From positions 554,001 to 618,000 of the forward strand of contig CP168942.1 of NCBI GenBank assembly GCA_041871065.1: a stretch of 64,000 bases of DNA, written 5' to 3'. The notes under the pieces were generated by a model that searched no databases, was not told the origin of the DNA, and was given only the letters and a program-made list of their open reading frames with translations. Shown one piece after another: positions 38,132 through 47,053 of the stretch (its first letter is position 1; each line of letters begins with the position of its first letter). The position numbers and the translations under genes were made by a program. Source of the stretch: Weissella confusa (GTDB taxonomy: Bacteria; Bacillota; Bacilli; Lactobacillales; Lactobacillaceae).

Positions 38132-38965
38132 ATGAACATTGATTTTGAATCACTCATAAAAACTATTAGCGTCGTCCGTATTATCGATATTGTCATCGTT
38201 TGGTGGCTGTTGTACCGCTTAATGATGTTGATTCGCGGAACGAAAGCCGTCACGTTGCTACGTGGTGTTGGTATCGTTATCGCGGTTAAGCTAATCAGTT
38301 GGTATGTTGGTTTGACGACCATTTCCTGGTTGACTGATCAAATCATTAATTGGGGAGTTATTGCATTGGTGGTTGTGTTCCAGCCAGAAATTCGTCGTGG
38401 TTTGGAACACTTGGGACGCTCAGCTTTGTTCAAGCAAAAGCAAGCTTACCAACAAGAAACGCGTTTGATTAATGAACTGGATGATGCCATTCAATATATG
38501 TCAAAGCGTCATATCGGGGCCTTGATTTCAATTGAAATGGAAACCGGTTTGGAAGAATACATTGAAACGGGTATTAAAATTGATGCTGAAGTTTCAAGTC
38601 AATTATTGATTAATACGTTTATCCCGAATACGCCGTTGCACGATGGCGCGGTTATCATTAAGGACGCACGATTGGCAGCAGCTGCGGCTTACTTGCCTTT
38701 GTCTGATAATCCAACGATTCCCAAGGAATTGGGAACTCGTCACCGTGCGTCAGTGGGTATTTCGGAAGTAACGGATGCCCTAACGATTGTTGTGTCGGAA
38801 GAAACAGGGGATGTCTCAATCACGCGTAATGCGGAATTGATGCAATCACTGTCTCGCGAAGACTATCGCAAGTACTTAACACGTCAGTTGGTGCCAGCTG
38901 ATGGGGATGTCAAGCAGACATGGTGGTCACGCGTGATGCCATTTGGTAAGCGAGGTGAGAAGTAA
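38132..38965 (+). CDS. cdaA: Diadenylate cyclase CdaA
   Basis: 277 residues. Three N-terminal membrane spans (about 12-30, 40-58, 65-83), then the DAC domain with the catalytic DGA in PLHDGAVIIKDARLAAAA (about residue 171) and RHR in GTRHRASVGISE (about 204). It makes c-di-AMP from two ATP at the membrane. It is followed immediately by cdaR and glmM, the universally conserved operon in Firmicutes. Confidence 0.97.
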   Translation: MNIDFESLIKTISVVRIIDIVIVWWLLYRLMMLIRGTKAVTLLRGVGIVIAVKLISWYVGLTTISWLTDQIINWGVIALVVVFQPEIRRGLEHLGRSALFKQKQAYQQETRLINELDDAIQYMSKRHIGALISIEMETGLEEYIETGIKIDAEVSSQLLINTFIPNTPLHDGAVIIKDARLAAAAAYLPLSDNPTIPKELGTRHRASVGISEVTDALTIVVSEETGDVSITRNAELMQSLSREDYRKYLTRQLVPADGDVKQTWWSRVMPFGKRGEK

Positions 38966-38966
38966 C

Positions 38967-39947
38967 ATGAAAAAAGGATATGACAAAATTGTCTATGTTG
39001 TTGCGACTTTGCTTGTTGCCATCTTAATGTCAGCCTACGCGGACGGCCAATCTAATGGGACAACGCGTACGAAGACTGCGACGAGCGAGTCTACCACGGG
39101 GTTGCTCAAAGGGACGGTATCCTCTAAAACGGAAACTGTCGCAGTACCTGTGCAATTGACGGGGATTGATACAGATGACTATTACATTAACGGGGTGCCG
39201 GATACGGTTGATGTGACGCTAACCGGTTCATCAGCGTTAGTAACGGCCGCTAAGAACACTAAGAACTTCCAAGTCTATGCTGATTTGAAGAAGTTGACTG
39301 ATGGTGAGCACACAGTTGCTTTGAAAGTTTCAGGGTTGAATCGCGATTTGACTTATAAGCTAGCGAAGCAGAAACTAACGATTACTATATACAAGCGTAC
39401 GTCTGCTTATTACACGGTCCACACGGACTACAATAAGGATGCGATTGCTGATGGTTACACAGTTGGTACGGTGACATCTTCAGTGAATAACGTGCAATTG
39501 ATGGGACGTCAAAGTGCAATTGATTCAGTTGCAAGCGTTGTCGCTGCGGTTAATTTGCAACGTGATACGAAGAAATCTGTTTCACAGGAAGTTAATCTGC
39601 AAGCGCTTGATGTGAATGGTCACGTGGTTGACGTGGCGATTTCACCACAAGTGACGACGGTGAAGATTCCAGTTTCTGCTGGAACAGGCACGAAGCAAGT
39701 GCCGATTGCAATTAAAACAAAGAACGGCAATGCCGATAATTTCGATCTTACAGGCTCTGTGAATGAAATCACGGTTCGTGGTAAGATTGATGTATTAAAC
39801 AAATTAAAGGAAATTCCAGTTACTGTTGATTTGTCTGGCGTTGCAAGTGCGTCATCACAGATGATTACTGTTAACACGCCAGAAGGTACAGACAGCGTTG
39901 ATCCAACGACAGTAACGATTACAATTACGCCGAAGGAGCAAAATTAA
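38967..39947 (+). CDS. cdaR: CdaA regulatory protein CdaR (YbbR-domain)
   Basis: 326 residues from ATG 38967; the earlier in-frame start at 38943 is inside cdaA. One N-terminal membrane span (about 7-24) and three extracytoplasmic YbbR beta-repeats, recognisable by repeated phrases such as VTLTGSSALV, VQLMGRQSAIDSV and ITVRGKIDVLNKL. It binds CdaA outside the membrane and tunes c-di-AMP output. It sits between cdaA (one base gap) and glmM (three base gap). Confidence 0.92.
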   Translation: MKKGYDKIVYVVATLLVAILMSAYADGQSNGTTRTKTATSESTTGLLKGTVSSKTETVAVPVQLTGIDTDDYYINGVPDTVDVTLTGSSALVTAAKNTKNFQVYADLKKLTDGEHTVALKVSGLNRDLTYKLAKQKLTITIYKRTSAYYTVHTDYNKDAIADGYTVGTVTSSVNNVQLMGRQSAIDSVASVVAAVNLQRDTKKSVSQEVNLQALDVNGHVVDVAISPQVTTVKIPVSAGTGTKQVPIAIKTKNGNADNFDLTGSVNEITVRGKIDVLNKLKEIPVTVDLSGVASASSQMITVNTPEGTDSVDPTTVTITITPKEQN

Positions 39948-39950
39948 GAC

Positions 39951-41309
39951 ATGGTTGAATTACATTACTTTGGAACAGATGGGGTTCGCGGTATCGCGAA
40001 CAAGGAGCTAACGCCTGAGTTGGCTTTTCGACTAGGACGAATGGGTGGTGCGGTATTGACGCGTCACGCTGAAGGACGTCGCCCACGTGTGTTGGTAGGA
40101 CGTGATACACGTATGTCTGGTCAAATGCTTGAACATGCATTGATTGCTGGTTTGCTTTCTGTTGGAATTGAAATCTTGCGTTTGAACGTTATTTCAACGC
40201 CAGGTGTTGCTTACTTGGTTCGTGCACAAAAGGCTGATGCTGGTGCACAAATCACAGCGTCACACAACCCTGCTGAAGATAACGGTATCAAGTTCTTTGG
40301 TGCTGATGGTTTCAAGTTGTCAGACGAATTGGAAGCTGAAATTGAAGCGTTGTTGGATGCACCAGAGGATACGTTGCCTCGTCCAGCTGCTGAAGGTTTG
40401 GGAACTGTTTCAGACTTCCCAGAAGGCGCTGCCAAGTACCTTGAGTACTTGCAAACAACGATTCCTGATAACTTGGATGGCATGAATATTGCCATTGATG
40501 CTGCCAATGGTGCAACATCAGGTCTTGTCGCAAACTTGTTTGCTGATATGGGTGCCGATTTCGTTACGATGGCAACATCACCAGATGGGTTGAACATCAA
40601 CAAGGGCGTTGGTTCAACACACCCAGAAGCAATTGCTAAGTTCACGGTTGAAAATGGTGCCCAAGTTGGGTTGGCCTTTGACGGTGACGGTGACCGTTTG
40701 ATTGCCGTTGACGAAAACGGTGACATCGTTGACGGTGACAAGGTGATGTTTATCACGGGTAAGTACTTGTCAGAGCACGGTCGTTTGAAGCAAGACACAA
40801 TTGTGACGACCGTTATGTCAAACATTGGGATGTACAAGGCGATGGCTGAGCACAACATTTCATCTGTTAAGACGGCGGTTGGTGATCGTTACGTTGTTGA
40901 AGAGATGTTGAAGTCAGGTTACAACCTTGGTGGTGAGCAATCTGGTCACGTGGTCTTCTTGGACTGGTCAACGACTGGAGACGGTATGTTGACGGCGTTG
41001 CAATTGTTGCACGTCATGAAGTCAACGGGTAAGAAGTTGTCAGAGCTTGCGGCTGAGATGACGGTATTCCCACAAAAGTTGGTTAACGTGAAGGTACAAG
41101 ACAAGAAGGCTGCGTTGGCAAACGAAGCTATCAAGCAAGTGATTGCTGAAGTCGAAGCTGAGATGGGCGACAATGGTCGTGTTCTAGTTCGTCCTTCAGG
41201 TACGCAAGACTTGTTGCGTGTCATGGCCGAAGCACAAACTGAAGAACTTGTTGGTGAGTACGTTGACCGTATCGTTGCGGTTGTACGTAAAGAAGTTGGG
41301 GTAGACTAA
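39951..41309 (+). CDS. glmM: Phosphoglucosamine mutase
   Basis: 452 residues. Starts [18 protein letters not shown]; the phosphoserine (about residue 103) is in [18 protein letters not shown]; the metal loop is [13 protein letters not shown], the sugar-binding EQSGHVVF, and the phosphate-binding [12 protein letters not shown] (many homologues have RPSGTEPLVRVM). It converts glucosamine 6-phosphate to glucosamine 1-phosphate for peptidoglycan, and in related bacteria restrains CdaA, so it links wall synthesis to c-di-AMP. Confidence 0.96.
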   Translation: MVELHYFGTDGVRGIANKELTPELAFRLGRMGGAVLTRHAEGRRPRVLVGRDTRMSGQMLEHALIAGLLSVGIEILRLNVISTPGVAYLVRAQKADAGAQITASHNPAEDNGIKFFGADGFKLSDELEAEIEALLDAPEDTLPRPAAEGLGTVSDFPEGAAKYLEYLQTTIPDNLDGMNIAIDAANGATSGLVANLFADMGADFVTMATSPDGLNINKGVGSTHPEAIAKFTVENGAQVGLAFDGDGDRLIAVDENGDIVDGDKVMFITGKYLSEHGRLKQDTIVTTVMSNIGMYKAMAEHNISSVKTAVGDRYVVEEMLKSGYNLGGEQSGHVVFLDWSTTGDGMLTALQLLHVMKSTGKKLSELAAEMTVFPQKLVNVKVQDKKAALANEAIKQVIAEVEAEMGDNGRVLVRPSGTQDLLRVMAEAQTEELVGEYVDRIVAVVRKEVGVD

Positions 41310-41311
41310 TA

Positions 41312-41626
41312 ATGGCTGCAGAGTATCAAACGCTTGATATCATTGAAGAAATTACGCGTAATGATGGCTCGACCTACAAAGAAATTGGAAATCTATTGCA
41401 TAATGGTCAAGCTGAGTACGCGGCTGAGCAGGGGATGATTAAGAGTGTCCGCATTCTTAAGATTAATATTCCGCACTCAGGAAACGTTGAAAAGTATGAA
41501 AAGTATGTAAATGAGAATTTTGAAATTCCAGAGATGGTAGCCATCAAGGAATACACTGAATGGACGAAAACACCAGAAATGGATGAGGTCATTCAGAAAA
41601 TCCTCACTGAAAATCAGGTTAGTTAA
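41312..41626 (+). CDS. Hypothetical protein, 104 aa, end of the cdaA-glmM operon
   Basis: No recognised family. Soluble, acidic, helical. Opens MAAEYQTLDIIEEITRNDG and contains KEIGNLLHNGQAEYAAEQ. It starts two bases after the glmM stop and is the last gene before the operon terminator, so it is co-expressed with cdaA-cdaR-glmM. It may be a lineage-specific addition to that operon; no functional evidence beyond position. Confidence 0.7.
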   Translation: MAAEYQTLDIIEEITRNDGSTYKEIGNLLHNGQAEYAAEQGMIKSVRILKINIPHSGNVEKYEKYVNENFEIPEMVAIKEYTEWTKTPEMDEVIQKILTENQVS

Positions 41627-41632
41627 CCATCT

Positions 41633-41666
41633 AAGCAACAATCCAGTGCGATTGTTGCTTTTTTTG
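41633..41666 (+). terminator. Terminator of the cdaA-glmM operon
   Basis: aagcaacaatc / gattgttgctt stem, T run. Confidence 0.92.
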
Positions 41667-41715
41667 TATAGTTACCATATCCTTAAAGAACTTAAACATT
41701 GGGGAGGGGTGTAAC

Positions 41716-43539
41716 TTGGCTACAATTGTTGAAAAATTAAATACGGTTCGAAATGCCAAGCACGTTTCGCTTGAAACTGTTGCCCTAAATGGTATTTCGG
41801 CTGATCGCTATCGCCAGTTTGTGCATAGTAATGACAACATTACGCTTGGGGAAATCACAACGATGCTTGATTTGTTGACGATGTCATTTGCCGAGCTGTG
41901 GATGGATACGGATGAATGGGATGACACCCATGGTGTACAGCTAGATGGCGCGCAAACGATGTCGGCTGAAAAACTGTCACAAAAGCGTGATAAGACAGAA
42001 CAAGAGTATCGTAATACTGGTTATAAGGGCTTTCATTTGATTGCTTTGACGTTCGATATTTTGTATAAGCGACGTGTGCAGGAATCATATCGTGAGCCAC
42101 TAGATGCTATTTTGGCTGAGCTGTCGCGCTATCAGATGTTTACTCATTTTGAAATGCAGGTATTCTCACAACTCGCACCAGTGTTGCGGGCTTCTGAATT
42201 CTACCCGCTGTATGAAATTTTTATCCGTAGCGTTCCAGAATTCACGAGTTACATTCCACAACGGGTCGGTGAGCTTGTGCTGCGCGTTCATTATCGTGCC
42301 TTGGTGTTGTTGATTCATGACTCAGTGAATTCGGTTGAAACAATGCGTTTTGTTTTGCATGCCATTTCCAAGCAACCGAATAACGCGGGTAACTTGGAAT
42401 TACGCATGCTGGCTCATTATGCTGAACTCTTAGAAGAATATTTCTTTGGCAATCCGGTTCATGCGGAAAATGAGTTCCGGATATTCATTGAAGCGGCACA
42501 ACGCCGACAAGTTGCGTTAATGTCATTTGGTGAAATGACATTTGATTTAGCTGGCATTTGGCAAGTGGTCACGTCTAAGCGTCGTCACTTGAAAAATGAT
42601 GGCAAGAGTTTGTTTACCAAGCCGTATGAAGATCAAACGTTTGTCTCGTTGAATGAAAATATTCGTGATAGTGTGGCGGATATTTGCAAGGTGAAGGGCA
42701 TTTCTAAAGATGAATTGCTGAGTTTCGGTATTTCCAAGCAACGATTGGATACGATTGTTGACCAACCGAAATTAATGACGTTGACGGAAATGCTTAAGAT
42801 GATGCATATTCTACGAGTTGAGCCGACTGATATCACGGTATATGCCAAGCTAACCGTTCGGACACCTGGCGTGGACTGGAATGACTCGTTCGCCGCTTGC
42901 ACGGCCGATGATTTTAAAACGATGATTCAAACGGAAGAAGATGCGTATGAACGTACTGAAAATCCGCGTCACTTGTTGAATAGTTTTACCTATCGTGGCC
43001 TAGCAGGGCAACATCTAGTGGATAAATGGTTACTATCCGATAATGCTGCCCAGTTGGCGCGCGACGTACAAGGCTATCTGGATAGTCTACAAGTTTGGCA
43101 GGAAGCCGATCACCGTGTTGCGCGTTGGGCAATGCTGGATTGCGAGGATACTGAAGATGTTATTTACCGGGCACTATTTTTAAGTCGTCACGTGGAAAAT
43201 CGCGACATCTTCCGGACGCCACTTAATGTGGTGCTCCACGACTTGGAGCCGGTCTTGATTCAGGCGCTACTCAAGCGAGGTCAAACACGTTTTGAGAAGA
43301 TTTTGACCGTTATGAACCGGGCCGCTGCTGGCGACAGTAAAATTATGCAGTGGGCAAATTGGCGCACACGAATGGCAGTGAATAATTTGTACGCGACATT
43401 TTTCGATGATCCGGTTGAGGCAATGCGTCAACTAGAACGTTTCTTTACGGATTACCAGATGTTAACAGGCAAGGCATTCATCACATCACGATACCAAGTG
43501 TTGCTTAACGACATCAATGACATATATGGTCTAGCCTAA
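41716..43539 (+). CDS. Tandem Rgg-like regulator (two HTH plus helical modules), paralogue 1
   Basis: 607 residues from TTG 41716 (ggggagggg ribosome site seven bases upstream). The N-terminus is an XRE/Rgg-like helix-turn-helix (about 1-66, VSLETVALNGISADRYRQF, then ITLGEITTMLDLLTMSFAEL), followed by a helical domain to about 300. A second copy of the same plan starts near residue 310 (IRDSVADICKVKGISKDELL, LMTLTEMLKMMHILRVEP) and is followed by another helical domain to the end. Each half has the size of a normal Rgg/RRNPP regulator. Predicted cytoplasmic DNA-binding protein that could respond to a peptide, but no short hydrophobic peptide gene adjoins it. Similar throughout to the protein at 43.8 kb. 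Confidence 0.75.
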   Translation: MATIVEKLNTVRNAKHVSLETVALNGISADRYRQFVHSNDNITLGEITTMLDLLTMSFAELWMDTDEWDDTHGVQLDGAQTMSAEKLSQKRDKTEQEYRNTGYKGFHLIALTFDILYKRRVQESYREPLDAILAELSRYQMFTHFEMQVFSQLAPVLRASEFYPLYEIFIRSVPEFTSYIPQRVGELVLRVHYRALVLLIHDSVNSVETMRFVLHAISKQPNNAGNLELRMLAHYAELLEEYFFGNPVHAENEFRIFIEAAQRRQVALMSFGEMTFDLAGIWQVVTSKRRHLKNDGKSLFTKPYEDQTFVSLNENIRDSVADICKVKGISKDELLSFGISKQRLDTIVDQPKLMTLTEMLKMMHILRVEPTDITVYAKLTVRTPGVDWNDSFAACTADDFKTMIQTEEDAYERTENPRHLLNSFTYRGLAGQHLVDKWLLSDNAAQLARDVQGYLDSLQVWQEADHRVARWAMLDCEDTEDVIYRALFLSRHVENRDIFRTPLNVVLHDLEPVLIQALLKRGQTRFEKILTVMNRAAAGDSKIMQWANWRTRMAVNNLYATFFDDPVEAMRQLERFFTDYQMLTGKAFITSRYQVLLNDINDIYGLA

Positions 43540-43540
43540 A

Positions 43541-43575
43541 AAAACGACCCGCACAAAATTGTGCGGGTCGTTTTT
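43541..43575. terminator. Bidirectional terminator between the paralogue 1 gene and the small antisense gene
   Basis: Perfect stem aaacgacccgcacaa / ttgtgcgggtcgttt with a two-base loop and T runs on both strands. Confidence 0.93.
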
Positions 43576-43576
43576 G

Positions 43577-43681
43577 CTACTTCTTCAAGGCTTTCTTAGT
43601 CGTCTCAACGTGTGCTTCGTATGTTGCGCGCGTAGTGGCGGGCATTTGTGTCAACATCCAGTTTGGCATCAAATTCTTCAT
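43577..43681 (-). CDS. Small protein, 34 aa, antisense between the two Rgg-like genes
   Basis: Begins MKNLMPNWMLTQMPATTR and ends ETTKKALKK. ATG at 43681 is preceded on the minus strand by gatgagga at ribosome-site distance, and its stop codon touches the shared terminator. A promoter candidate on the minus strand is TTAAAT, 16 bases, TATACT (just upstream, near 43715-43742). It is rich in methionine and tryptophan in the first half and basic and amphipathic at the end; there is no signal peptide. It could be a small structural or regulatory protein, or the precursor of a peptide signal for its neighbours; the sequence does not decide. Confidence 0.6.
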   Translation of the reverse strand: MKNLMPNWMLTQMPATTRATYEAHVETTKKALKK

Positions 43682-43829
43682 GAAAATCCTCATCTCTTTT
43701 CTCTTGATGTTATTAGTATAGCTAGCTGTAAGTCCCATTTAACGGAAAGTATCAAAAATGAGACAAAATCGCCCGCTTTTTTCATAGTTTGTGGGTATCA
43801 TGAAAGAAATGATGAAAGGAGAAGCCACC

Positions 43830-45692
43830 ATGACGCAGATGATTGCCGAACGGATTAATGAAATTCGTAAAAACAAGAACGTTTCTGTCCAAACAATTGT
43901 GGATAACGGGATTTCGAAAAGTAAATATTTTGCTTTTGTTCGCGGCGAACGTGATTTGGCAATCAGTGATCTGCAGATTTTAATGGATGTGCTGACGATT
44001 TCATTTGCCGAATTAGTTGTGGATACTGATGTCGTGCAAGCCCCGTTTACATTGAATTTACTCCGCGCCCGTGATTTGACGTTAACTGAATTAGAGGTTT
44101 ACCAAAAAGCCTTGTGGGAAAAATACCAGCGTACGCAATTGGTGGCTTATTTCCAATATAATCTGGCGTTTCAATATCTGATTGCGCATAAGCAGGGCGT
44201 AGACTGCAAACCGTTTGTGACAGCTATCTATGAAGAACTGAAAGATTATCAGTTGTTTACGTTCTTCGAAATTCAACTGTTTTCAATTATCGCGGATAAG
44301 TTGACCCCAAAGCGTTTCTATCGAATGTATGAAATCTTCACTAAGAGTATCGGGATATTCGCAGGCTACATGCCAATGCCAATCTACTTAACGATTTTGC
44401 GTATTCATTATTATGCGCTCGTACACTTGATGCGCCCAACGCTGAAATCGTTACCGACGATGCTGTTTGTGTTGGATGCCATTATTAACCAGCCAGCGCG
44501 ACCATCCAACGTTGAGTTGTTTATGCTCCGTCAATTCGCCAAGATGCTGAAGTCGTATTACATTGAAAGCAGTCCGGCAGCTGAGCGCCAATTCGCGGAA
44601 TGGATTGCAGTGGCTGTTAAGCGAGGTAGTCAGGAGGTACGAATGACATACGACACGATGTCATTTCCTGGACTCTGGCAAGCGCTCACGATGAAGCGAC
44701 ACCACATGAAACACGACGCACCAAGTATGTTTTCAACGACGTATGATGACTTACCCAAGGCGGAAATGCCAGATAGTTTTGGGGTCGCCCTGCGTTATTT
44801 GATTAAGGGCAAACATATCAATAGTAGTGAATTAACGCAGTATGGGGTCACACGTTCCAAGTTGTACCGGATTATTCACCAAGAAGTGGCGATTCGTTTG
44901 GAAGACTTGTTCGATATGATGAAGTACTTGAGATTGTTGCCAGCGGATTTAACAGTGTTTTTCCAGGTGAATCCAAACTCCAAGGCTAAAAATCGTTTTG
45001 CAGCCTTTGATGTTAATCCGTACGACTATCAAACCGTGGCTGAACAGGCACTCGCTGAGTATGGTCGCACGGGTAATCATGCCGATTATGAAACAGCGTT
45101 GGAGTTCCAGGTCTATGTGAATCAGCAACTGTCCGATTTTGATCCAACGAGCATTATCCAAATTGACTTGGCCAAAACAATTACGGATTACTTACTACAT
45201 TTGGACGAATGGCATGAAGCAGAACATCGCCTGGTGACGTATTCGTTTGTTGATTTGGATGATATCGACCTCATCATCAAACGACTCGGGATTGCGGATG
45301 AGTATATGCATAATCGCCAGGTATTCCGTGCACCAATTAGTTCGATTTTAAACAACGCTGAGTTTGTATTGTTGAAGTATTTGCTTGAAGACAATCGCGA
45401 AGCCTTTGACCGCATTCTAAAAATCGCGGAAGGCGAGGTCCAACGTGACCCACGTATTTTCACGTTTGCAACCTGGCGCTGGCGCCTAGATGTTTACCGG
45501 GTTTATCAAATGTTCTTCGACTATCCCGAAGTCGGTTTGGCTGCTTTCGAGGATTTCGTCTGTGACTATCAGCACCTAACGGGGAATCAACTATTTAAAA
45601 ACGAACGGAATTTCATTGCCGATACGCTTCGTCATCACTTCAATTTGATTAACGGAATTGAACAAATGCAAAACGATTCGCTTGACGAATAA
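43830..45692 (+). CDS. Tandem Rgg-like regulator (two HTH plus helical modules), paralogue 2
   Basis: 620 residues from ATG 43830, chosen for the aaaggaga site at 43815-43822. Same architecture as the protein at 41.7 kb: HTH 1 at about 5-65 (IAERINEIRKNKNVSVQTI, ISKSKYFAFVRGERDLAIS), helical domain, HTH 2 at about 312-378 (FGVALRYLIKGKHINSSELT, VTRSKLYRIIHQEVAIRLED), helical domain with FEDFVCDYQHLTGNQLFKNE matching RFFTDYQMLTGKAFI of the paralogue. The pair arose by gene duplication after the internal fusion, since both halves align in order. Targets and ligand unknown. No clear terminator follows before the next gene. Confidence 0.75.
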   Translation: MTQMIAERINEIRKNKNVSVQTIVDNGISKSKYFAFVRGERDLAISDLQILMDVLTISFAELVVDTDVVQAPFTLNLLRARDLTLTELEVYQKALWEKYQRTQLVAYFQYNLAFQYLIAHKQGVDCKPFVTAIYEELKDYQLFTFFEIQLFSIIADKLTPKRFYRMYEIFTKSIGIFAGYMPMPIYLTILRIHYYALVHLMRPTLKSLPTMLFVLDAIINQPARPSNVELFMLRQFAKMLKSYYIESSPAAERQFAEWIAVAVKRGSQEVRMTYDTMSFPGLWQALTMKRHHMKHDAPSMFSTTYDDLPKAEMPDSFGVALRYLIKGKHINSSELTQYGVTRSKLYRIIHQEVAIRLEDLFDMMKYLRLLPADLTVFFQVNPNSKAKNRFAAFDVNPYDYQTVAEQALAEYGRTGNHADYETALEFQVYVNQQLSDFDPTSIIQIDLAKTITDYLLHLDEWHEAEHRLVTYSFVDLDDIDLIIKRLGIADEYMHNRQVFRAPISSILNNAEFVLLKYLLEDNREAFDRILKIAEGEVQRDPRIFTFATWRWRLDVYRVYQMFFDYPEVGLAAFEDFVCDYQHLTGNQLFKNERNFIADTLRHHFNLINGIEQMQNDSLDE

Positions 45693-45818
45693 AAAAAGTT
45701 GCGATATTTGTGTCAATTCTGGCACTTTTAGGTAGATACCCGCACTTATGTCTTAATCTTAGTTCATAGCCAAGGGGCAAATGAAAAAAAGAAGAGATAG
45801 AAAGTGAGAGGTGGAGAC

Positions 45819-46121
45819 ATGAATTGGATTCCTGAGATGATGAAGCGCGCGGCCAAGTACGGTGGTGATTTGGATCACCCTGAAGTAGTGGCATGGGCAC
45901 ATGAACAATGGCAAAAAGCAGCCAACGAGTGGCGTTATGAAGTCGACGGTGAACACCGTTTCCGCACGCAAGCTGAGCTAGCTGCGTACCTCCACGTTGG
46001 TAAGATGCAATTGACCAAGTTTATCTCAAAGGGTGTTGAAGAGTTCCAATTGCGTGGACACATGATCCGCGTCAACGACGACGTCTTTATGGCCCGTGAA
46101 CAAGAAGCACAAATTAGCTAA
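45819..46121 (+). CDS. Hypothetical protein with possible helix-turn-helix, 100 aa
   Basis: ATG 45819 follows gaggtgga. N-terminal half is helical and Trp-rich (MNWIPEMMKRAAKYGGDLDH, VAWAHEQWQKAANEW); the C-terminal half (RTQAELAAYLHVGKMQLTKF, then GHMIRVNDDVFMA) resembles a small winged or MerR-like HTH without a clear family match. It follows the second tandem regulator by 126 bases and has its own terminator. Possible regulator; function not assigned. Confidence 0.65.
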   Translation: MNWIPEMMKRAAKYGGDLDHPEVVAWAHEQWQKAANEWRYEVDGEHRFRTQAELAAYLHVGKMQLTKFISKGVEEFQLRGHMIRVNDDVFMAREQEAQIS

Positions 46122-46125
46122 TCGC

Positions 46126-46158
46126 AAGCACTGCAATCTTCGGGTTGTAGTGCTTTTT
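46126..46158 (+). terminator. Terminator before the giant palindrome
   Basis: aagcactgcaa / ttgtagtgctt stem with T run. Confidence 0.85.
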
Positions 46159-46159
46159 C

Positions 46160-46710
46160 GTTAGTGGGTGGTTTGTGTCCGTCCTAACGGCCGGAGTGAC
46201 CTGCCCCTTCTTTAGGCTCGCTAACCCAAGTGGACCATAACCTGTGGGGAGCGGAGTCCACGCCGATGGCGCGTACACCTTTACCTCCTCGTGGCTCTAA
46301 GCGGTAAAACCGCTAAGAACCCACACCCACGGGTCAAGGTCCACTTGGGTCTATACGCTCGGCGGGGCAGGTCACAGCAGCCGGGCAATACTATGTTTGT
46401 TTGATTGTCATCCACCACAAGACTGAAAAGGGGAACTGTTCACCATTTGTTTTCCGGTGGATGACAATCTACAACAGACTAGCATATATTGGCTGCTGTG
46501 GCTGGGGGCGGGCGCCCCGCGTATAGAACGAGGAGTGGCTAAATATGTGGCAGTAGCGCTTAACGGTTTTACCGCTTAGTGCTACAAGGGGTAAAGGTGT
46601 ACGCGGCAAAGCCGTGGACTCCGCCCGCCACTATTTTGACACTCCTCGTTTAGCGGGCCCAAAGAAGCCCCCAGCCACTCCGGCCGACAGGACGGACACA
46701 CACCACTAAC
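46160..46710. repeat. 551-bp giant imperfect palindrome (foldback or MITE-like element, or rod-like RNA gene)
   Basis: The ends are inverted: gttagtgg (46160-46167) with ccactaac (46703-46710), tgtgtccgtcct (46174-46185) with 46689-46700, ggccggagtg (46189-46198) with 46676-46685. Inner arms also pair across the centre: 46251-46262 with 46613-46624, 46271-46285 with 46590-46604, 46297-46312 with 46564-46579. Each arm can instead fold on itself: left 46196-46207 with 46364-46375 and 46224-46236 with 46338-46350; right 46498-46509 with 46667-46678 and 46527-46536 with 46641-46650. A 14-base stem (46403-46416 with 46456-46469) caps the centre. It has no credible gene and is GC-rich (35 of 60 bases in 46201-46260). 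No clear target duplication is visible. Confidence 0.85.
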
Positions 46711-46839
46711 CCCATATACTAAACAAAAAGAAGCATTTAACCCAATTAGTAAAATGTAATTAAACTGTAATAAAAACAAGAATGCTATCATAGCAGCACG
46801 TTAAACGTTTTATGAAATTTTGATTGGTAAAAAGTCATA

Positions 46840-46868
46840 TTTACGTCATGAAATGCCCGTGCTATAGT
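46840..46868 (+). promoter_or_regulatory. pyr operon promoter
   Basis: TTTACG 46840-46845, 17 bases, TATAGT 46863-46868; the PyrR leader starts about 30 bases later. Confidence 0.65.
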
Positions 46869-46900
46869 ATTTTCAACAACAAATAACCTTTTAAATTTTT

Positions 46901-47032
46901 AGTCCCGTGAGGCTACAAAGGGTTGCGTTGATTAGGGGTACAGGGGAAATTCAACACTCGCATGGGGAAGGACTACCACCAGACTAATCAGAAGCACAGC
47001 CTCGTGAATCACTGGATTCACGAGGCTTTTTT
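46901..47032 (+). promoter_or_regulatory. PyrR-dependent attenuator of the pyr operon
   Basis: AGTCCCGTGAGGCT at 46901-46914 fits the PyrR-binding consensus ARUCCNGNGAGGYU. AGTCC 46901-46905 pairs with GGACT 46970-46974 (anti-antiterminator). GAGGCT 46909-46914 can instead pair with AGCCTC 46998-47003, which blocks the terminator stem gcctcgtgaatc / gattcacgaggc (46999-47026, T run to 47032). UMP-bound PyrR should favour termination. The pyrR gene is not in this window. Confidence 0.92.
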
Positions 47033-47053
47033 ATTGCAGAAAAGGAGTGGCAC

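Noticed and set aside
43759..43788. Nine-codon plus-strand frame (MRQNRPLFS) as a peptide pheromone
   Set aside because: Too short and polar, poor ribosome site, no export signal.
46582..46791. 69-codon minus-strand frame over the palindrome
   Set aside because: No ribosome site, composition dictated by the palindrome, crosses the element boundary.
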